A stretch of 64,000 nucleotides of DNA, taken from assembly GCA_037953625.1 (NCBI GenBank), contig CM075649.1, forward strand, positions 70,525,290 to 70,589,289. Direction: 5' to 3'. The notes beneath the pieces are model-generated. The model was not told the origin of the DNA, searched no databases, and worked only from the letters and a program-made list of their open reading frames with translations. Below, in pieces: positions 21,554-35,498 of this stretch (its first letter is position 1; every line of letters starts with the position of its first letter). The DNA comes from Crotalaria pallida. Its lineage: Eukaryota > Streptophyta > Magnoliopsida > Fabales > Fabaceae. The position numbers and the translations under genes were made by a program.

Positions 21554-23117
21554 AAACCTAATTGCCTTCTACATTTCCACATCATATGTTGGTGATAAAT
21601 GCATTCTGAATTTTTTAAAAATATGAAAGTGTTTTTGCAACAGGCCTTTTCCCAACATTATTTTTTTTGAAAAGTATTAGTACTATGATTTGAAATGAAT
21701 GTCAAGTACAGTAATGTTTTGATATTTTTCAAAGTATGGAATTGATCAAACTCTGATAATTGATTGAATGTCGCGACACTGATTTTCAAGAAAGTTTTAC
21801 TCACATGGCGAATTCCTAATTAATTGCATGACAGTGTAGTTTACTTTTAAATCACACTGATTATCAATTGATAGGAATTCAATGAAAGCGACATAAGTCA
21901 ATTCGAACCTGCAAACTAAAATAAAAGGAAAGGCATTCACTAGAATTTGGAAAGGTGAATGACATTAAACTTTTGACCGTAAATCTGTTCCTTTTATTTG
22001 AGTTTGACGACTATAGAGGATTCTTATTTTCCTTGTCAAAGGAATCCTCAAGCTTCAGAATCAATTTCAAATGGGTGTGAAATGATTTTGAAAACTTATA
22101 TGAATAATTTGAACTATAGTGCTTGACATGTCTTTTTCTAGACGATAATTTTGTTTTCAAAATGAAAAGAATTTACAAAGGTATAAAGTGTTCTTCCTTG
22201 TTTTAAAGAAAATGAAAATTCTTGAAAACTCTTTTATCACCAAGTATCAAACCTTTTACATAGAAATTGGTACTTTATTGTTTCTATTGTAATGTGGAAG
22301 TGGAAAATGTGAATCGAAGGAAGTGAGGTAAGTTAAAGGTAATGTAACTACCCTAGAGTTAAAGTCTAGTCTAGAGCCAAACCATAGTAATGGATGTTAT
22401 TCATTATTCCTTCAAGTTCATATAGAACTCCAAGGAATTTGTTGTACTTATTGAACAAACTGTATTCCGGATGTGCCAACTAATTTCAAACCATCATTAA
22501 CTCTTCCATGAAATGTAGTTTGTGAATGTCCAAGTTCTAGTCTCAACATCCATTATAGAGGTCGTAGCACCAAAGTCTAGTTAGTAATAGGAAAGTCTCA
22601 ACTAGGATTTGAGGGTAAGTCTTAGTTGTGCAATCTTTAAGCCTAAGGAACCAATTAGGAAACCTTAAACCTTAAGAAGATAACAAGTGTAGTATTAGTT
22701 GAAGTCTTACATTGTAGAGTTCTCTTAGGTTGAGTGTAAGACCCCAATAGTTTTCATTCATAGACTGGATGATAGAAGCTAGGTTCGATCTTAGTGAGTC
22801 CTAGAGTTCGGACATAGTTGTGTAGGCATATAGATGTGCATATAGGAAGCGGTTTTCAAATGTTTTCGAACACTGGAATTTTATATGTATGTGTTTACGA
22901 GTTATAAACTTATTAGGACTATATGTCAAGTCCAAACGTTTTTAGGTACCTTTTCTTATGATTTTGGGTAGTTCCCCAACTTCCAAATTCTTTCAAGTCT
23001 TTTGTTTATTATTTCAAATTGATTTTTGACTAAGATTATTTTTACCTCCTACTAAAAGTAATTTTAAAAAGAATACTATATTAGTTTCTATTAACTAGTT
23101 ATCAAATCAAATTTTCA
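21554..23117 (+). mobile_element. Family B internal region, second copy, truncated
   Basis: Near-identical to 8136-9479 plus 16656-16880, with scattered substitutions and a 5-bp indel. It lacks element A and so preserves the empty target site (TATGT at 22888-22892). It stops abruptly at 23117 inside the internal region and runs into satellite, so the second unit has no 3' LTR. Confidence 0.85.
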
Positions 23118-26100
23118 TACAAGTGGAGAATGGTGAAGAGAGTATTATGAAGGCTTAGAATGGTCTAGGAATGTGTATTAGGACATATAAGAACCTTTAG
23201 AATGATCCTAAACAATGCTTTGTGCCCCAAGGTACGTAGAGGATGTAGCATGCGTTCTTGGAGGCTCTAACAAGTGTAGAACGGTTAAGAGAGTATTCTA
23301 GAGGCTTAGAATCGTCTAGGACTGTGTATTAGGACATATAAGAGTCTTTATAATGATCCTAAACAATGCTTGGTGCCCCAAGGGACGTATAGGATGTAGC
23401 ACGAGTCCTTGGAGGCTCTAATAAGTGTAGAATGGTTAATAGAGTATTCTAAAGGATTAGAATGGTCTAGGAATGTGTATTAGGACATATAAGAACCTTT
23501 AGAATGATCCTAAACAATGCTTTGTGCCCCAAGGGACGTAGAGGATGTAGCAAGCGTTCTTGGAGACTCTACCAAGTGTAGAACGGTAAAGAGAGTATTC
23601 TAGAGGCTTAGAATCGTCTAGGACTGTGTATTAGGACATATAAGAGCCTTTATAATGATCCTAAACAATGCTTGGTGCCCCAAGGGACGTAGAAGATGTA
23701 ACATGAGTCCTTGGAGGCTCATGCAAGTGTAGAAAGGTGAAGAGAGTATTCTAAAGGCTTAGAATCGTCTAGGAATGTATATTAGGACATATAAGAACCT
23801 TTACAATAATCCTAAACAATGCTTGGTGCCCCAAGGGACATAGAGGATGTAGCATGAGTCCTTGGAGGCTCTAACAAGTGTAGAATGGTTAAGAGAGTAT
23901 TCTAAAGGCTTAGAATCGTCTAGGAATGTGTATTAGGACATATAAGAACCTTTACAATAATCCTAAATAATGCTTGGTGCCCCAAGGGACATGATGGATG
24001 TAGCATGAGTCCTTGGAGGCTCTAACAAGTGTAGAATGGTTAAAAGAGTATTCTAAAGGCTTATAATGGTTTAGGAGTGTGTATTAGGACATATAAGAAC
24101 CCTCAAAATGATCCTAAACAATGCTTGGTTCCCCTAAGGGACGTATACGATGTATCATGAGTCCTTGGAGGCTCTAACAAGTGTAGAATGGTTAATAATG
24201 TATTCTAAAGGCTTAGTATTGTCTAGGAATATGTATTGGGACATATAAGAACCTTTAGAATGATCCTAAACAATGCTTGGTTCTCCAAGGGACGTATAGG
24301 ATGTAGCATTAGTCCTTGGAGGCTCTAACTAGTGTAGAATGGTTAACAGAGTATTCTAAAGGCTTAGAATGGTCTAGGAATGTGTATTAGGACATATAAG
24401 AACCTTTAGAATGATCCTAAACAATGCATGGTTCCCCTAGTAACATAAAGGGCGAATCATGAGTCCATGGAGGCTCTAACAAGTGTAGAATGGTTAATAG
24501 AGTATTCTAAAGGCTTAGAATGGTCTAGGAATGTGTATTAGAACATATAAGAAACCTCAGAATGATCCTAAACAATGCTTGGTTCCCCTAGGAACATAAA
24601 GGGAGAATCATGAGTCCTTGGAGGCTCTAACAGGTGTAGAATGGTTAATAGAGTATTCTAAAGGCTTAGAATGGTCTAGGAATGTGTATTAGGACATATA
24701 AGAACCTTTAGAATGATCCTAAACAATGCAAGGTGCCCCAAGGGACGTAAAGGATGTAGCATGAGTCCTTGGAGGCTCTAACAAGTGTAGAATGGTTAAC
24801 AGAGTATTCTAAAGGCTTAGAATGGTCTAGGAATGTGTATTAGGACATATAAGAACCTTTAGAATGATCCTAAACAATGCTTGGTAGCCCATGGGATGTA
24901 GAGGATGTAGCATGAGTTCTTTGAGGCTCTAACAAGTGTACAATGGTTAAGAGAGTATTCTAGAGGCTTAGAATCGTCTAGGAATGTGTATTAGGACATA
25001 TAAGAACCTTTAGAATGATCCTAAACAATGCTTGGTAGCCCATGGGATGTAGAGGATGTAGCATGAGTTCTTTGAGGCTCTAACAAGTGTACAATGGTTA
25101 AGAGAGTATTCTAGAGGCTTAGAATCGTCTAGGAATGTGTATTAGGACATATAAGAACCTTTAGAATGATCCTAAACAATGCTTGGTGCACCAAGGGATG
25201 TATAGGATGTAGCATGAGTCCTTGGAGGCTATAACAAGTGTAGAATGGTTAATATGGTATTCTAAAGGCTTAGAATGGTCTAGGAATGTGTATTAGGACA
25301 TATAAGAACCTTTAGAATGATCCTAAACAATGCTTGGTGCCCCAAGGGACGTATAGGATGTAGCATGAGTCCTTGGAGGCTCTTACAAGTTTACAATGGT
25401 TAATAGGGAATTCTAAAGGCTTAGAATGGTCTAGGAATATGTATTGGGACATATAAGAACCTTTAGAATGATCGTAAACAATGCTTGGTGGCCCATGGAC
25501 CGTAGAGGATATATCATGAGTTCTTTGAGGCTCTACAAGTGTAAAATGGTTAAGAGAGTATTCTAGAGGCTTAGAATCGTCTAGGAATGTGTATTAGGAC
25601 ATATAAGAACCTTTAGAATGATCCTAAACAATGCTTGGTGCACGAAGGGATGTATAGGATGTAGCATGAGTCCTTGGAGGCTATAACAAGCGTAGAATGG
25701 TTAATAGGGTATTCTAAAGGCTTAGAATTGTCTTGGAATGTGTATTAGGACATATAAGAACCTTTAGAATGATCCTAAAAAAATGCTTGGTTCCCCAAGG
25801 GACGTATAGGATGTATCATGATTCCTTGGAGGCTCTAACAAGTGTAGAATGGTGAAGAGAGTATTATGAAGGCTTAGAATGGTCTAGGAATGTGTATTAG
25901 GACATATAAGAACCTTTAGAACGATCCTAAACAATGCTTGGTGCCCCAAGGGACGTATAGGATGTGGCACGAGTCCTTGGAGGCTCTAACAAGTGTAGAA
26001 TAGTTAATAGAGTATTCTAAAGGCTTAGAATGGTATATGAATGTGTATTCGGACATATAAGAACCTTTAGAATGATCCTAAACAATGCTTGGTGCCCCAA

Positions 26101-29100
26101 GGGACGTAATGGATGTAGCATAAGTCCTTGGAGGCTCTAACAAGTGTAGAATGGTTAAGAGAGTATTTTAAAGACTTAGAATGATCTAGGAATGTGTATT
26201 AGGACATATAAGAACCTTTATAATGATCCTAAACAATGCGTGGTGCCCCAAGGGATGTAAAGGATGTAGCATGAGTCCTTTGAGGCTTTATCAAGTGTAG
26301 AATGGTTAGTAGAGTATTCTAAAGGCTTAGAATGGTCTAGGAATGTGTATTAGGACATATAAGAGCCTTTAGAATAGTCCTAAACAATGCTTGGTGCCTC
26401 AAGGGACGTAGAGGATGTAGCATGAGTCCTTAGAGGCTTTACAAGTGTAAAATGGTTAATAGAGTATTCTAAAGGCTTAGAATGGTCTAGTATGTGTATA
26501 AGGACATATAGGAACCTTTAGAATGATCCTAAACAATGCTTGGTGCCCCAAGGGACGTAGAAGATGTAACATGAGTCCTTGGAGGCTCTTGCAAGTGTAG
26601 AAAGATTAAGAGAGTATTCTACAGGCTTAGAATCGTCTAGGAATGTGTATTAGGACATATAAGAACCTTTGAATGATCCTAAACAATGCTTGGTGCACCA
26701 AGGGATGTATAGGATGTAGCATGAGTCCTTGGAGGCTCAAACAAGTGTAGAATGGTTAAAAGAGTATTTTAAAGGCTTAGAATGGTCTAGGTATGTGTAT
26801 TAGGACATATAAGAACCCTCAGAATGATCCTAAACAATGCTTGGTGGCCTAAGGGACGTAGAGGAAGTAGCGTGCGTTCTTGGAGGCTCTAACAAGTGTA
26901 GAACGGTTAAGAGAGTATTCTAGAGGCTTAGAATGGTCTAGGACTGTGTATTAGGACATACAAGAACCTTTAGAATGATCCTAAACAATGCTTGGTGCCC
27001 CAAGGGACGTATAGGATGTAGCACGAGTCCTTGGAGGCTCTAACAAGTGTAGAATGGTTAATAGAGTATTCTAAAGGCTTAGAAGGGTATAGGAATGTGT
27101 ATTAGGACATATAAGAACCTTTAGAATGATTGTAAACAATGCTTGGTGCCCCAAGGGACATAGAGGATGTAGCATGAGTCCTTGGAGGCTCTTACAAGTG
27201 TAGAATGGTTAACAGAGTATTCTAAAGGCTTAGAATGGTCTAGGAATGTGTATTAGGACATATAAGAACCTTTAGAATGATCCTAAACAATGCTTGGTGG
27301 CCCATGGGACGTAGAGGATATAGCATGAGTTCTTTGAGGCTCTACAAGTGTACAATGGTTAAGAGAGTATTCTAGAGGCTTAGAATCGTCTAGGAAGGTG
27401 TATTAGAACATATAAGAACCTTTAGAATGATCCTAAACAATGCTTGGTGCACCAAGGGATGTATAGGATGTAGCATGAGTCCTTGGACGCTATAACAAGC
27501 GTAGAATGGTTAATAGGGTATTCTAAAGGCTTAGAATGGTCTAGGAATGTGTATTAGGACATATAAGAACCTTTAGAATGATCCTAAAAAAATGCTTGGT
27601 TCCCCAAGGGACGTATAGGATGTATCATGAGTCCTTGGAGGCTCTAACAAGTGTAGAATGGTGAAGAGAGTATTATGAAGGCTTAGAATGGTCTAGGAAT
27701 GTGTATTAGGACATATAAGAACCTTTAGAACGATCCTAAACAATGCTTGGTGCCCCAAGGGACGTATAGGATGTAGCACGAGTCCTTGGAGGCTCTAACA
27801 AGTGTAGAATAGTTAATAGAGTATTCTAAAGGCTTAGAATGGTATAGGAATGTGTATTAGGACATATAATAACCTTTAGAACGATCCTAAACAATGCTTG
27901 GTGCCCCAAGGGATGTAGTGGATGTAGCACGAGTCCTTGGAGGCTCTAACAAGTGTATAATGGTTAAGAGAGTATTTTAAAGACTTAGAATGATCTAGGA
28001 ATGTGTATTAGGACATATAAGAACCTTTAGAATGATCCTAAACAATGTGTGGTGCCCCAAGGGATGTAGTGGATGTAGCACGAGTCCTTGGAGGCTCTAA
28101 CAAGTGTATAATGGTTAAGAGAGTATTTTAAAGACTTAGAATGATCTAGGAATGTGTATTAGGACATATAAGAACCTTTAGAATGATCCTAAACAATGTG
28201 TGGTGCCCCAAGGGATGTAAAGGATGTAGCATGAGTCCTTTGAGGCTTTAACAAGTGTAGAATGGTTAATAGATTATTCTAAAGGCTTAGAATGGTCTAG
28301 GAATGTGTATTAGGACATATAAGAGCCTTTAGAATAATCCTAAACAATGCTTGGTGCCCCAAGGGACATAGAGGATGTAGCATGAGTCCTTGGAGGCTCT
28401 AACAATTGTAGAAATGTTAAGAGAGTATTCTAAAGGGTTAGAATCGTCTAGGAATGTGTATTAGGACATATAAGAACCTTTAGAATGATCCTAAACAATG
28501 CTTGGTGCCCCAAGGGACGTAGAGGATGTAGCATGAGTCCTTGGAGGCTTTAACAAGTGTAAAATGGTTAATAGAGTATTCTAAAGGCTTAGAATTGTCT
28601 TGTATGTGTATAAGGACATATAAGAACCTTTAGAATGATCCTAAACAATGCTTGGTGCCCCAAGGGACGTAGAAGATGTAAGATGAGTCCTTGGAGGCTC
28701 TTGCAAGTGTAGAAAGATTAAGAGAGTATTCTAAAGGCTTAGAATCGTCTAGGAATGTGTTTTACGACATATAAGAACCTTTAGAATGATCCTAAACAAT
28801 GCTTGGTGCACCAAGGGACGTAGAGGATGTAGCATGAGTCCTTGGAGGCTCTAACAAGTGTATAATGGTTAAAAGAGTATTCTAAAGGCTTAGAATAGTC
28901 TAGGAATGTGTATTAGGACATGTAAGAACCTTTAGAATGATCCTAAACAATGCTTGGTGCCCCAATGGACGTAGAAGATGTTACATGAGTCCTTGGAGGC
29001 TCTTGCAAGTGTAGAATGGTTAAGAGAGTACTCTAAAGGCTTAGAATCGTCTAGGAATGTGTATTAGGACATATAAGAATCTTTACAATAATCCTAAACA

Positions 29101-32100
29101 ATGCTTGGTGCCCCAAGGGACGTAAAGGATGTAGCATGAGTCCTTGGAGGCTCTAACAAGTGTAGAATGGTTAATAGAGTACTCTAAAGGTTTATATCGG
29201 ACTAGGAATGTGTATTAGGATATATAAGAACCTTTAGAATGATCCTAAACAATGCTTGGTACCCCAAGGGACGTATAGGATGTATCATGAGTCCTTGGAG
29301 GCTCTAACAAGTGTAGAATGGTTAATAGAGTATTCTAAAGGATTAGAATCGTCTAGGAATGTGTATTAGGACAAATAAGAACGTTTAGAATAATCCTAAA
29401 CAATGCTTGGTGCCCCAAGGGACGTAAAGGATGTAGAATGAGTCCTTGAGGCTCTAACAAGTGTAGAATGGTTAATTGAGTATTTTGAAGGCTTAGAATG
29501 GTCTAGGAATGTGTATTAGGACATATAAGAACCTTGAGAATGATCCTAAACAATGCTTGGTGCCCCAAGGGACGTACAGGATGTAGCATGAGTCCTTGGA
29601 GGTTCTAACAAGTGTAGAATGGTGAAGAGATTATTCTAGAGGCTTAGAATCGTCTAGGAATGTGTATTAGGACATATAATAACCTTTAGAATGGTCCTAA
29701 ACAATGCTTGGTGCACCAAGGGATGTAGAGGATGTAGCATGAGTCCTTGGAGGCTATAACAAGTGTAGAATGGTTAATAGGGTGTTCTAAAGGCTTAGAA
29801 TGGTCTAGGAATGTGTATTTGGACATATAAGAACCTTTAGAATGATCCTAAACAATGCATGGTGCCCCAAGGGACGTATACATTGTATCATGAGTCCTTG
29901 GAGGCTCTAACAAGTGTAGAATGGTTAATAGGGTATTCTATAGGCTTAGTATTGTCTAGGAGTGTGTATTAGGACATATAAAAACCTTTAGAATGATCCT
30001 AAACAATGCTTGGTGCCCCAAGGGACGTACAGGATGTAGCATGAGTCCTTGGAGGCTCTAACAAGTGTAGAATGGTGAAGAGAGTATTCTAGAGGCTTAG
30101 AATCGTCTAGGAATGTGTATTAGGACATATAATAACCTTTAGAATGGTCCTAAACAATGCTTGGTGCACCAAGGGATGTAGAGGATGTACCATGAGTCCT
30201 TGGAGGCTATAACAAGTGTAGAATGGTTAATAGGGTGTTCTAAAGGCTTAGAATGGTCTAGGAATGTGTATTTGGACATATAAGAACCTTTAGAATGATC
30301 CTAAACAATGCATGGTGCCCCAAGGGACGTATACATTGTATCATGAGTCCTTGGAGGCTCTAACAAGTGTAGAATGGTTAATAGGGTATTCTATAGGCTT
30401 AGTATTGTCTAGGAGTGTGTATTAGGACATATAAAAACCTTTAGAATGATCCTAAACAATGCTTGGTGCCCCAAGGGACGTAAAGGATGTAGCATGAGTC
30501 CTTGGAAGCTCTAACAAGTGTAGAATGATTAAAAGAGTATTCTAAAGGCTTAGAATGGTCTAGGAGTGTGTATTAGGACATATAAGAACCCTCAGAATGA
30601 TCCTAAACAATGCTTGGTTCCCCTAGGAACGTAGAGGGTGAATCCTGAGTCCTTGGAGGCTCCAACAAGTGTAGAATGGTTAATAGAGTGTTCTAAAGGC
30701 TTAGAATGGTCTAGGAATGTGTATTAGGACATATAAGAACCTTTAGAGTGATCCTAAACAATGATTGGTGCCCCAAGGGACGTATTGGATGTAGCATGAC
30801 TCCTTGGAGGCTCTAACAAGTGTAGAATTGTTAATAGAGTATTCTAAAGGCTTAAATTGGTCTAGGCATGTGTATTAGGACATATAAGAACCTTTAGAAT
30901 GATCCTAAACAATGCTTGGTGCCCCAAGGGACGTATAGGATGTAGCATGAGTCCTTGGAGGCTCTAACAAGTGTAGAATGGTGAAGAGAGTATTATTAAG
31001 GCTTAGAATGGTCTAGGAATGTGTATTAGGACATATAAGAACCTTTAGAATAATCCTAAACAATGCTTGGTAACCCAAGGGACGTAAAGGATGTAGCATG
31101 AGTCCTTGAAGGCTCTAACAAGTGTAGAATGATTAATAGAGTATTCTAAAGGCTTAGAATGGTCTAGGAATGTGTATTAGGACATATAAGAACCTTTAGA
31201 ATGATCCTAAAATATGCTTGGTGCCCCAAGGGACGTATAGGATGTAGCATGCGTCCTTGGAGGCTCTAACAAGTGTAAAATAGTTAATAGAGTATTCTAA
31301 AGTCTTAGAATGGTCTAGGAATGTGTATTAGGACATATAAGAACCTTTAGAATGATCCTAAACAATGCTTTGTGCCCCAAGGGACGTAGAGGATGTAGCA
31401 TGAGTTCTTTTAGGCTCTAACAAGTTCAGAATGGTTAAGAGAGTATTCTAGAGGCTTAGAATCGTCTAGGAATGTGTATTAGGACATATAAGAACCTTTA
31501 TAATGATCCTGAACAATGCTTGGTGCACCAAGGGATGTATAGGATGTAGCACGAATCCTTGGAGGCTCTAACAAGTGTAGAATTGTTAATAGGGTATTCT
31601 AAAGGCTTAGAATGGTCCAGGAATGTGTATTAGGACAAATAACAACCTTTAGAATGATCCTAAACAATGCTTGGTGCCCCAAGGGTCGTATTGGATGTAG
31701 CATAGTCCTTGGAGGCTCTAATTAGTGTAAAATAGTTAATAGAGTATTCTAAAGGCTTAGAATGGTCTAGGAATGTGTATTAGGACATATAAGAACCTTT
31801 AGAATAATCCTAAACAATACTTAGTGCCCCAAGGGACGTAGAGGATGTAGCATGAGTCCTTGGAGGCTCTAACAAGTGTAGAATGGTTAATAGGGTATTC
31901 TAAAGGCTTAGAATGGTCTAGGAATGTGTATTAGGACATATAAGAACCTTTAGAATGATCCTAAACAATGCTTGGTGGCCCAAGGGACGTAGAGGATGTA
32001 GCATGAGTTCTTTGAGGCTCTAACAAGTTCAGAATGGTTAAGAGAGTATTCTAGAGGCTTAGAATCGTCTAGGAATGTGTATTAGGACATATAAGAACCT

Positions 32101-34027
32101 TTAGAATGATCCTGAACAATGCTTGGTGCACCAAGGGATGTTTAGGATGTAGCATGAGTCCTTGGAGGCTCTAACAAGTGTAGAATGGTTAATAGGGTAT
32201 TCTAAAGGCTTTGAATGGTCCAGGAATGTGTATTAGGACAAATAAGAACCTTTAGAATGATCCTAAACAATGCTTGGTGCCCCAAGGGACGTATATGATG
32301 TAGCGTAGTCCTTCGAGGCTCTAACAAGTGTAAAATAGTTAATAGAGTATTCTAAAGGCTTAGAATGGTCTAGGAATGTATATTAGGACATATAAGAACC
32401 TTTAGAATGATCCTAAACAATGCTTGGTGCCCCAAGGGACGTAAAGGAAGTAGCATGAGTCCTTGGAGGCTCTAACAAGTGTAGAATGGTTCAGAGAGTA
32501 TTCTGAAGTCTTAGAACGGTCTAGGAATGTGTATTAGGACAGATAAGAACCTTTAGAATGACCCTAAACAATGCTTGGTGGCCCAAGGGACGTAGAGGAT
32601 GTAGCATTTAGAATCGTCTAGGAATGTGTATTAGGACATATAAGAACCTTTAGAATGATCCTGAACAATGCTTGGTGCACCAAGGGATGTATAGGATGTA
32701 GCATGAGTCCTTGGAGGCTCTAACTAGTGTAGAATGGTTAATAGGGTATTCTAAAGGCTTAGAATGGTCCAGGAATGTGTATTAGGACAAATAAGAAACT
32801 TTAGAATGATCCTAAACAATGCTTGGTGCCCCAAGGGACGTATAGGATGTAGCATGAGTCCTTGGAGGCTCTAACAAGTGTAGAATGGTTAATAAGGTAT
32901 TCTAAAGGCTTAGTATTGTCTAGGAATATGTATTGGGACATATAAGAACCTTTAGAATGATCGTAAATAATGCTTAGTGCCCCAAGGGACGTAGAGGATG
33001 TAGCATGAGTCCTTGGAGGCTCTAACAAGTGTAGAATGGTTAAAAGAGTATTCTAAAGGCTTAGAATAGTCTAAGAATGTGTATTAGGACATATAAGAAC
33101 CTTTAGAATGATCCTAAACAATGCTTGGTGCCCCAAGGGACGTATAGGATGTAGCATGAGTTCTTGGAGGCTCTAACAAGTGTAGAATGGTTAAGAGAGT
33201 ATTCTAGAGGTTTAGAATCGTCTAGGCTGTGTATTAGGACATATAAGAAGCTTTAGAATGATCCTAAACAATGCTTGGTGCCCCAAGGGACGTATAGGAT
33301 GTAGCATGAGTCCTTGGAGGCTCTAACAAGTGTAGAATGGTTAATAGAGTATTCTAAAGGTTTAGAATGGTATAGGAATGTGTATTAGGACATATAAGAA
33401 CCTTTAGAATGATCCTAAACAATGCTTGGTGCGCCAAGGGACGTACAGGATGTAGCATGAGTCCTTGGAGGCTTTTACAAGTGTAGAATGGTTAATAGAG
33501 TATTCTAAAGGCTTAGAACGGTCTTGTATGTGTATTAGGACACATAAGAACCTTTAGAATGATCCTAAACAATGCTTGGTTCCCCAAGGGACGTAGAAGA
33601 TGTAACATGAGTCCTTAGAGGCTCTAGCAAGTGTAGAATGGTTAAGAGAGTATTCTAAAGGGTTAGAATCGTCTAGGAATGTTTATTAGGACATATAAGA
33701 ACCTTTACAATAATCCTAAACAATGCTTGATTTTGCAAGGGACGTAAAGGATGTAGCATGAGTCCTTGGAGTCTCTAACAAGTGTGGAATGGTTAAGAGA
33801 GTATTCTGATGGCTTCGAATGGTCTAGGAATGTGTATTAGGACATATAAGAACCTTTAGAATGATCCTAAACAATGCTTGGTACCCCAAGGGACGTATAG
33901 GATGTAGCATGAGTCCTTGGAGACTCTAACAAGTGTAGAATGTTTAAAAGAGTATTCTAAAGGCTTAGAATGGTCTAGGAATGTGTATTAGGCTCTAACA
34001 ATAGTAGAAATGTTAATAGAGTATTCT
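23118..34027. repeat. 151-bp satellite array, block 2
   Basis: Same monomer as block 1, resuming at a different monomer phase (ACAAGTG) from that left at 5063 (CCTAAA), so about 57 bp of a monomer are missing across the TE block. It contains adjacent near-identical monomer pairs (24881/25032 and 27912/28063) and a longer repeat with a shift of about 1.81 kb (about 25500-26150 against 27310-27960). No coding feature. Confidence 0.96.
29571..30476. repeat. 453-bp (three-monomer) tandem duplication
   Basis: 29571-30023 and 30024-30476 repeat the same three variant monomers, including the rare GTATACATTGTATCATG and GGGTATTCTATAGG variants. The spacing is exactly 3 x 151. Confidence 0.85.
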
Positions 34028-35498
34028 TGATATCCTCCTCTAGAGGGACCATGGAAACTCAAATATAATCCTAAAACAATAAGCACAAAGATTGAAGAAT
34101 TTAAGGGGTTGCCCTTAAAGGTGCCCTTATGGAGGACACATGCCCTTAATAAAGACACTTGTCCCATGAATTTAAGGTCATTCATGGAACAATAAGTGAT
34201 GCACGAATTGAATGACAATGATGCAAGAGAGAAGTGTGTTAATTGCACATAAGGTGGTTATCAATTGAAATTAATTGAACGTTACAAAACCATTAATAGT
34301 TTTAAACTTGACATTAATGTTTTGTAACCCCTTAATTAATAAATGGTAACCACAATCATAAGTGACATTGAAAGTCATTCATGATTACAAATGATGAAGA
34401 TGAAACATTTCTCTCAAGCCCCAGTCATCATACAAATTCGTCCATCATTCTCTAAGCATTCATGCCAAGGGAGTTACAAATTGAAGCTCACAATTATGAG
34501 GCCATTATTTGGGCGGCCTAGCATTCAAGAAAGGAAGGAGTTGTACTTCCAAACCATCATGAGCATTGAGTAGCCATAATCATCATTATTAGGCCATGAA
34601 TGGTGTGAAGGTTACGAATTAAAGTGCTCATTCATGAGTCCATTATGAGCACATGACCAATCAATGATAGAAGTTACAAATTGAATTGCCAATTCAATGG
34701 GGCAATCAAATACCTCACGGCCATATTGATGAGGAAGGTTACAAATTGAAAACCATATCATCATGAAGCCATTATTGTTGGACGGCCAAGTTATGACAAG
34801 AGGAAGGAAGTTACATTTTTTATTCAATAGAGATATGAATGGCGAATAGGTTACATATTGTTTTTATTCCTCATTAGTATGTCATAAGTGCTCATCAAGG
34901 CTAGCTTATCTTTAGCATATCACGTGTATAGGATGAAGGCAACCTTAAGAAGAATGTAACTCTGTAAATTGTAATCTTTTGCATGAATGAAAGGAAGCTT
35001 TTGGCCTTTGTGAAAATCGTGTGCCTTGTGCATTCTAGGCGTGATGCCTTCTTCTTCTCAAGGGAGTGATTCTCTTGAATGATTCAGTGATTGAATCATG
35101 ATTAAGTCTTCCATGGTGAGATGCTATGTGAAGCAAGGTGGTTTCTTTCCTTCTTGGTAGATGCCATCTTCCTATCCTTGTTTGAGTCTTCCTTTCTTTT
35201 TGTCTTTGAGTCCAAGAACACATGTGTGTTCATTCTATTAAAATACCAAAAGAGTTTGAGTTTGAGTTTTGTTTTGGATGATCAAAACCGTGATCATCAT
35301 TGAGTGTTTGAGGGTGTCCTTCTTTTGTTGTTTCTTAGTTGAGTCTTGTTCTTGGATGATCAAGTCATGATCATTTACTTTGAGTAATTGAGGGTGTTTT
35401 CTCAATTTGAGTCTCTTTTTGAGTGAGAGGCTAAGATCATTTGATCTTTCCTTGGAGAAAAGAATTGGAATCGATGCTCTCATTTCCTGGGCGTATCA
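34028..35498. mobile_element. Solo-LTR-like insertion, copy 1
   Basis: A 1471-bp non-satellite segment bounded by TGATA and TATCA, with a perfect 5-bp target duplication ATTCT (34023-34027 and 35499-35503) inside a satellite monomer. No internal region, PBS or protein is present, which fits a solo LTR left by LTR-LTR recombination. The parent family is not recognised, and orientation is uncertain. Small open frames in it are not convincing. It carries the intact target CTTCC (34546-34550) that is occupied by the Tat element in copy 2. Confidence 0.65.

Noticed and set aside
34391..35483. Small ORFs in the solo LTR (60-81 codons)
   Set aside because: Some have counterparts in copy 2 only because the segment is duplicated; composition is low-complexity and no family is recognised.
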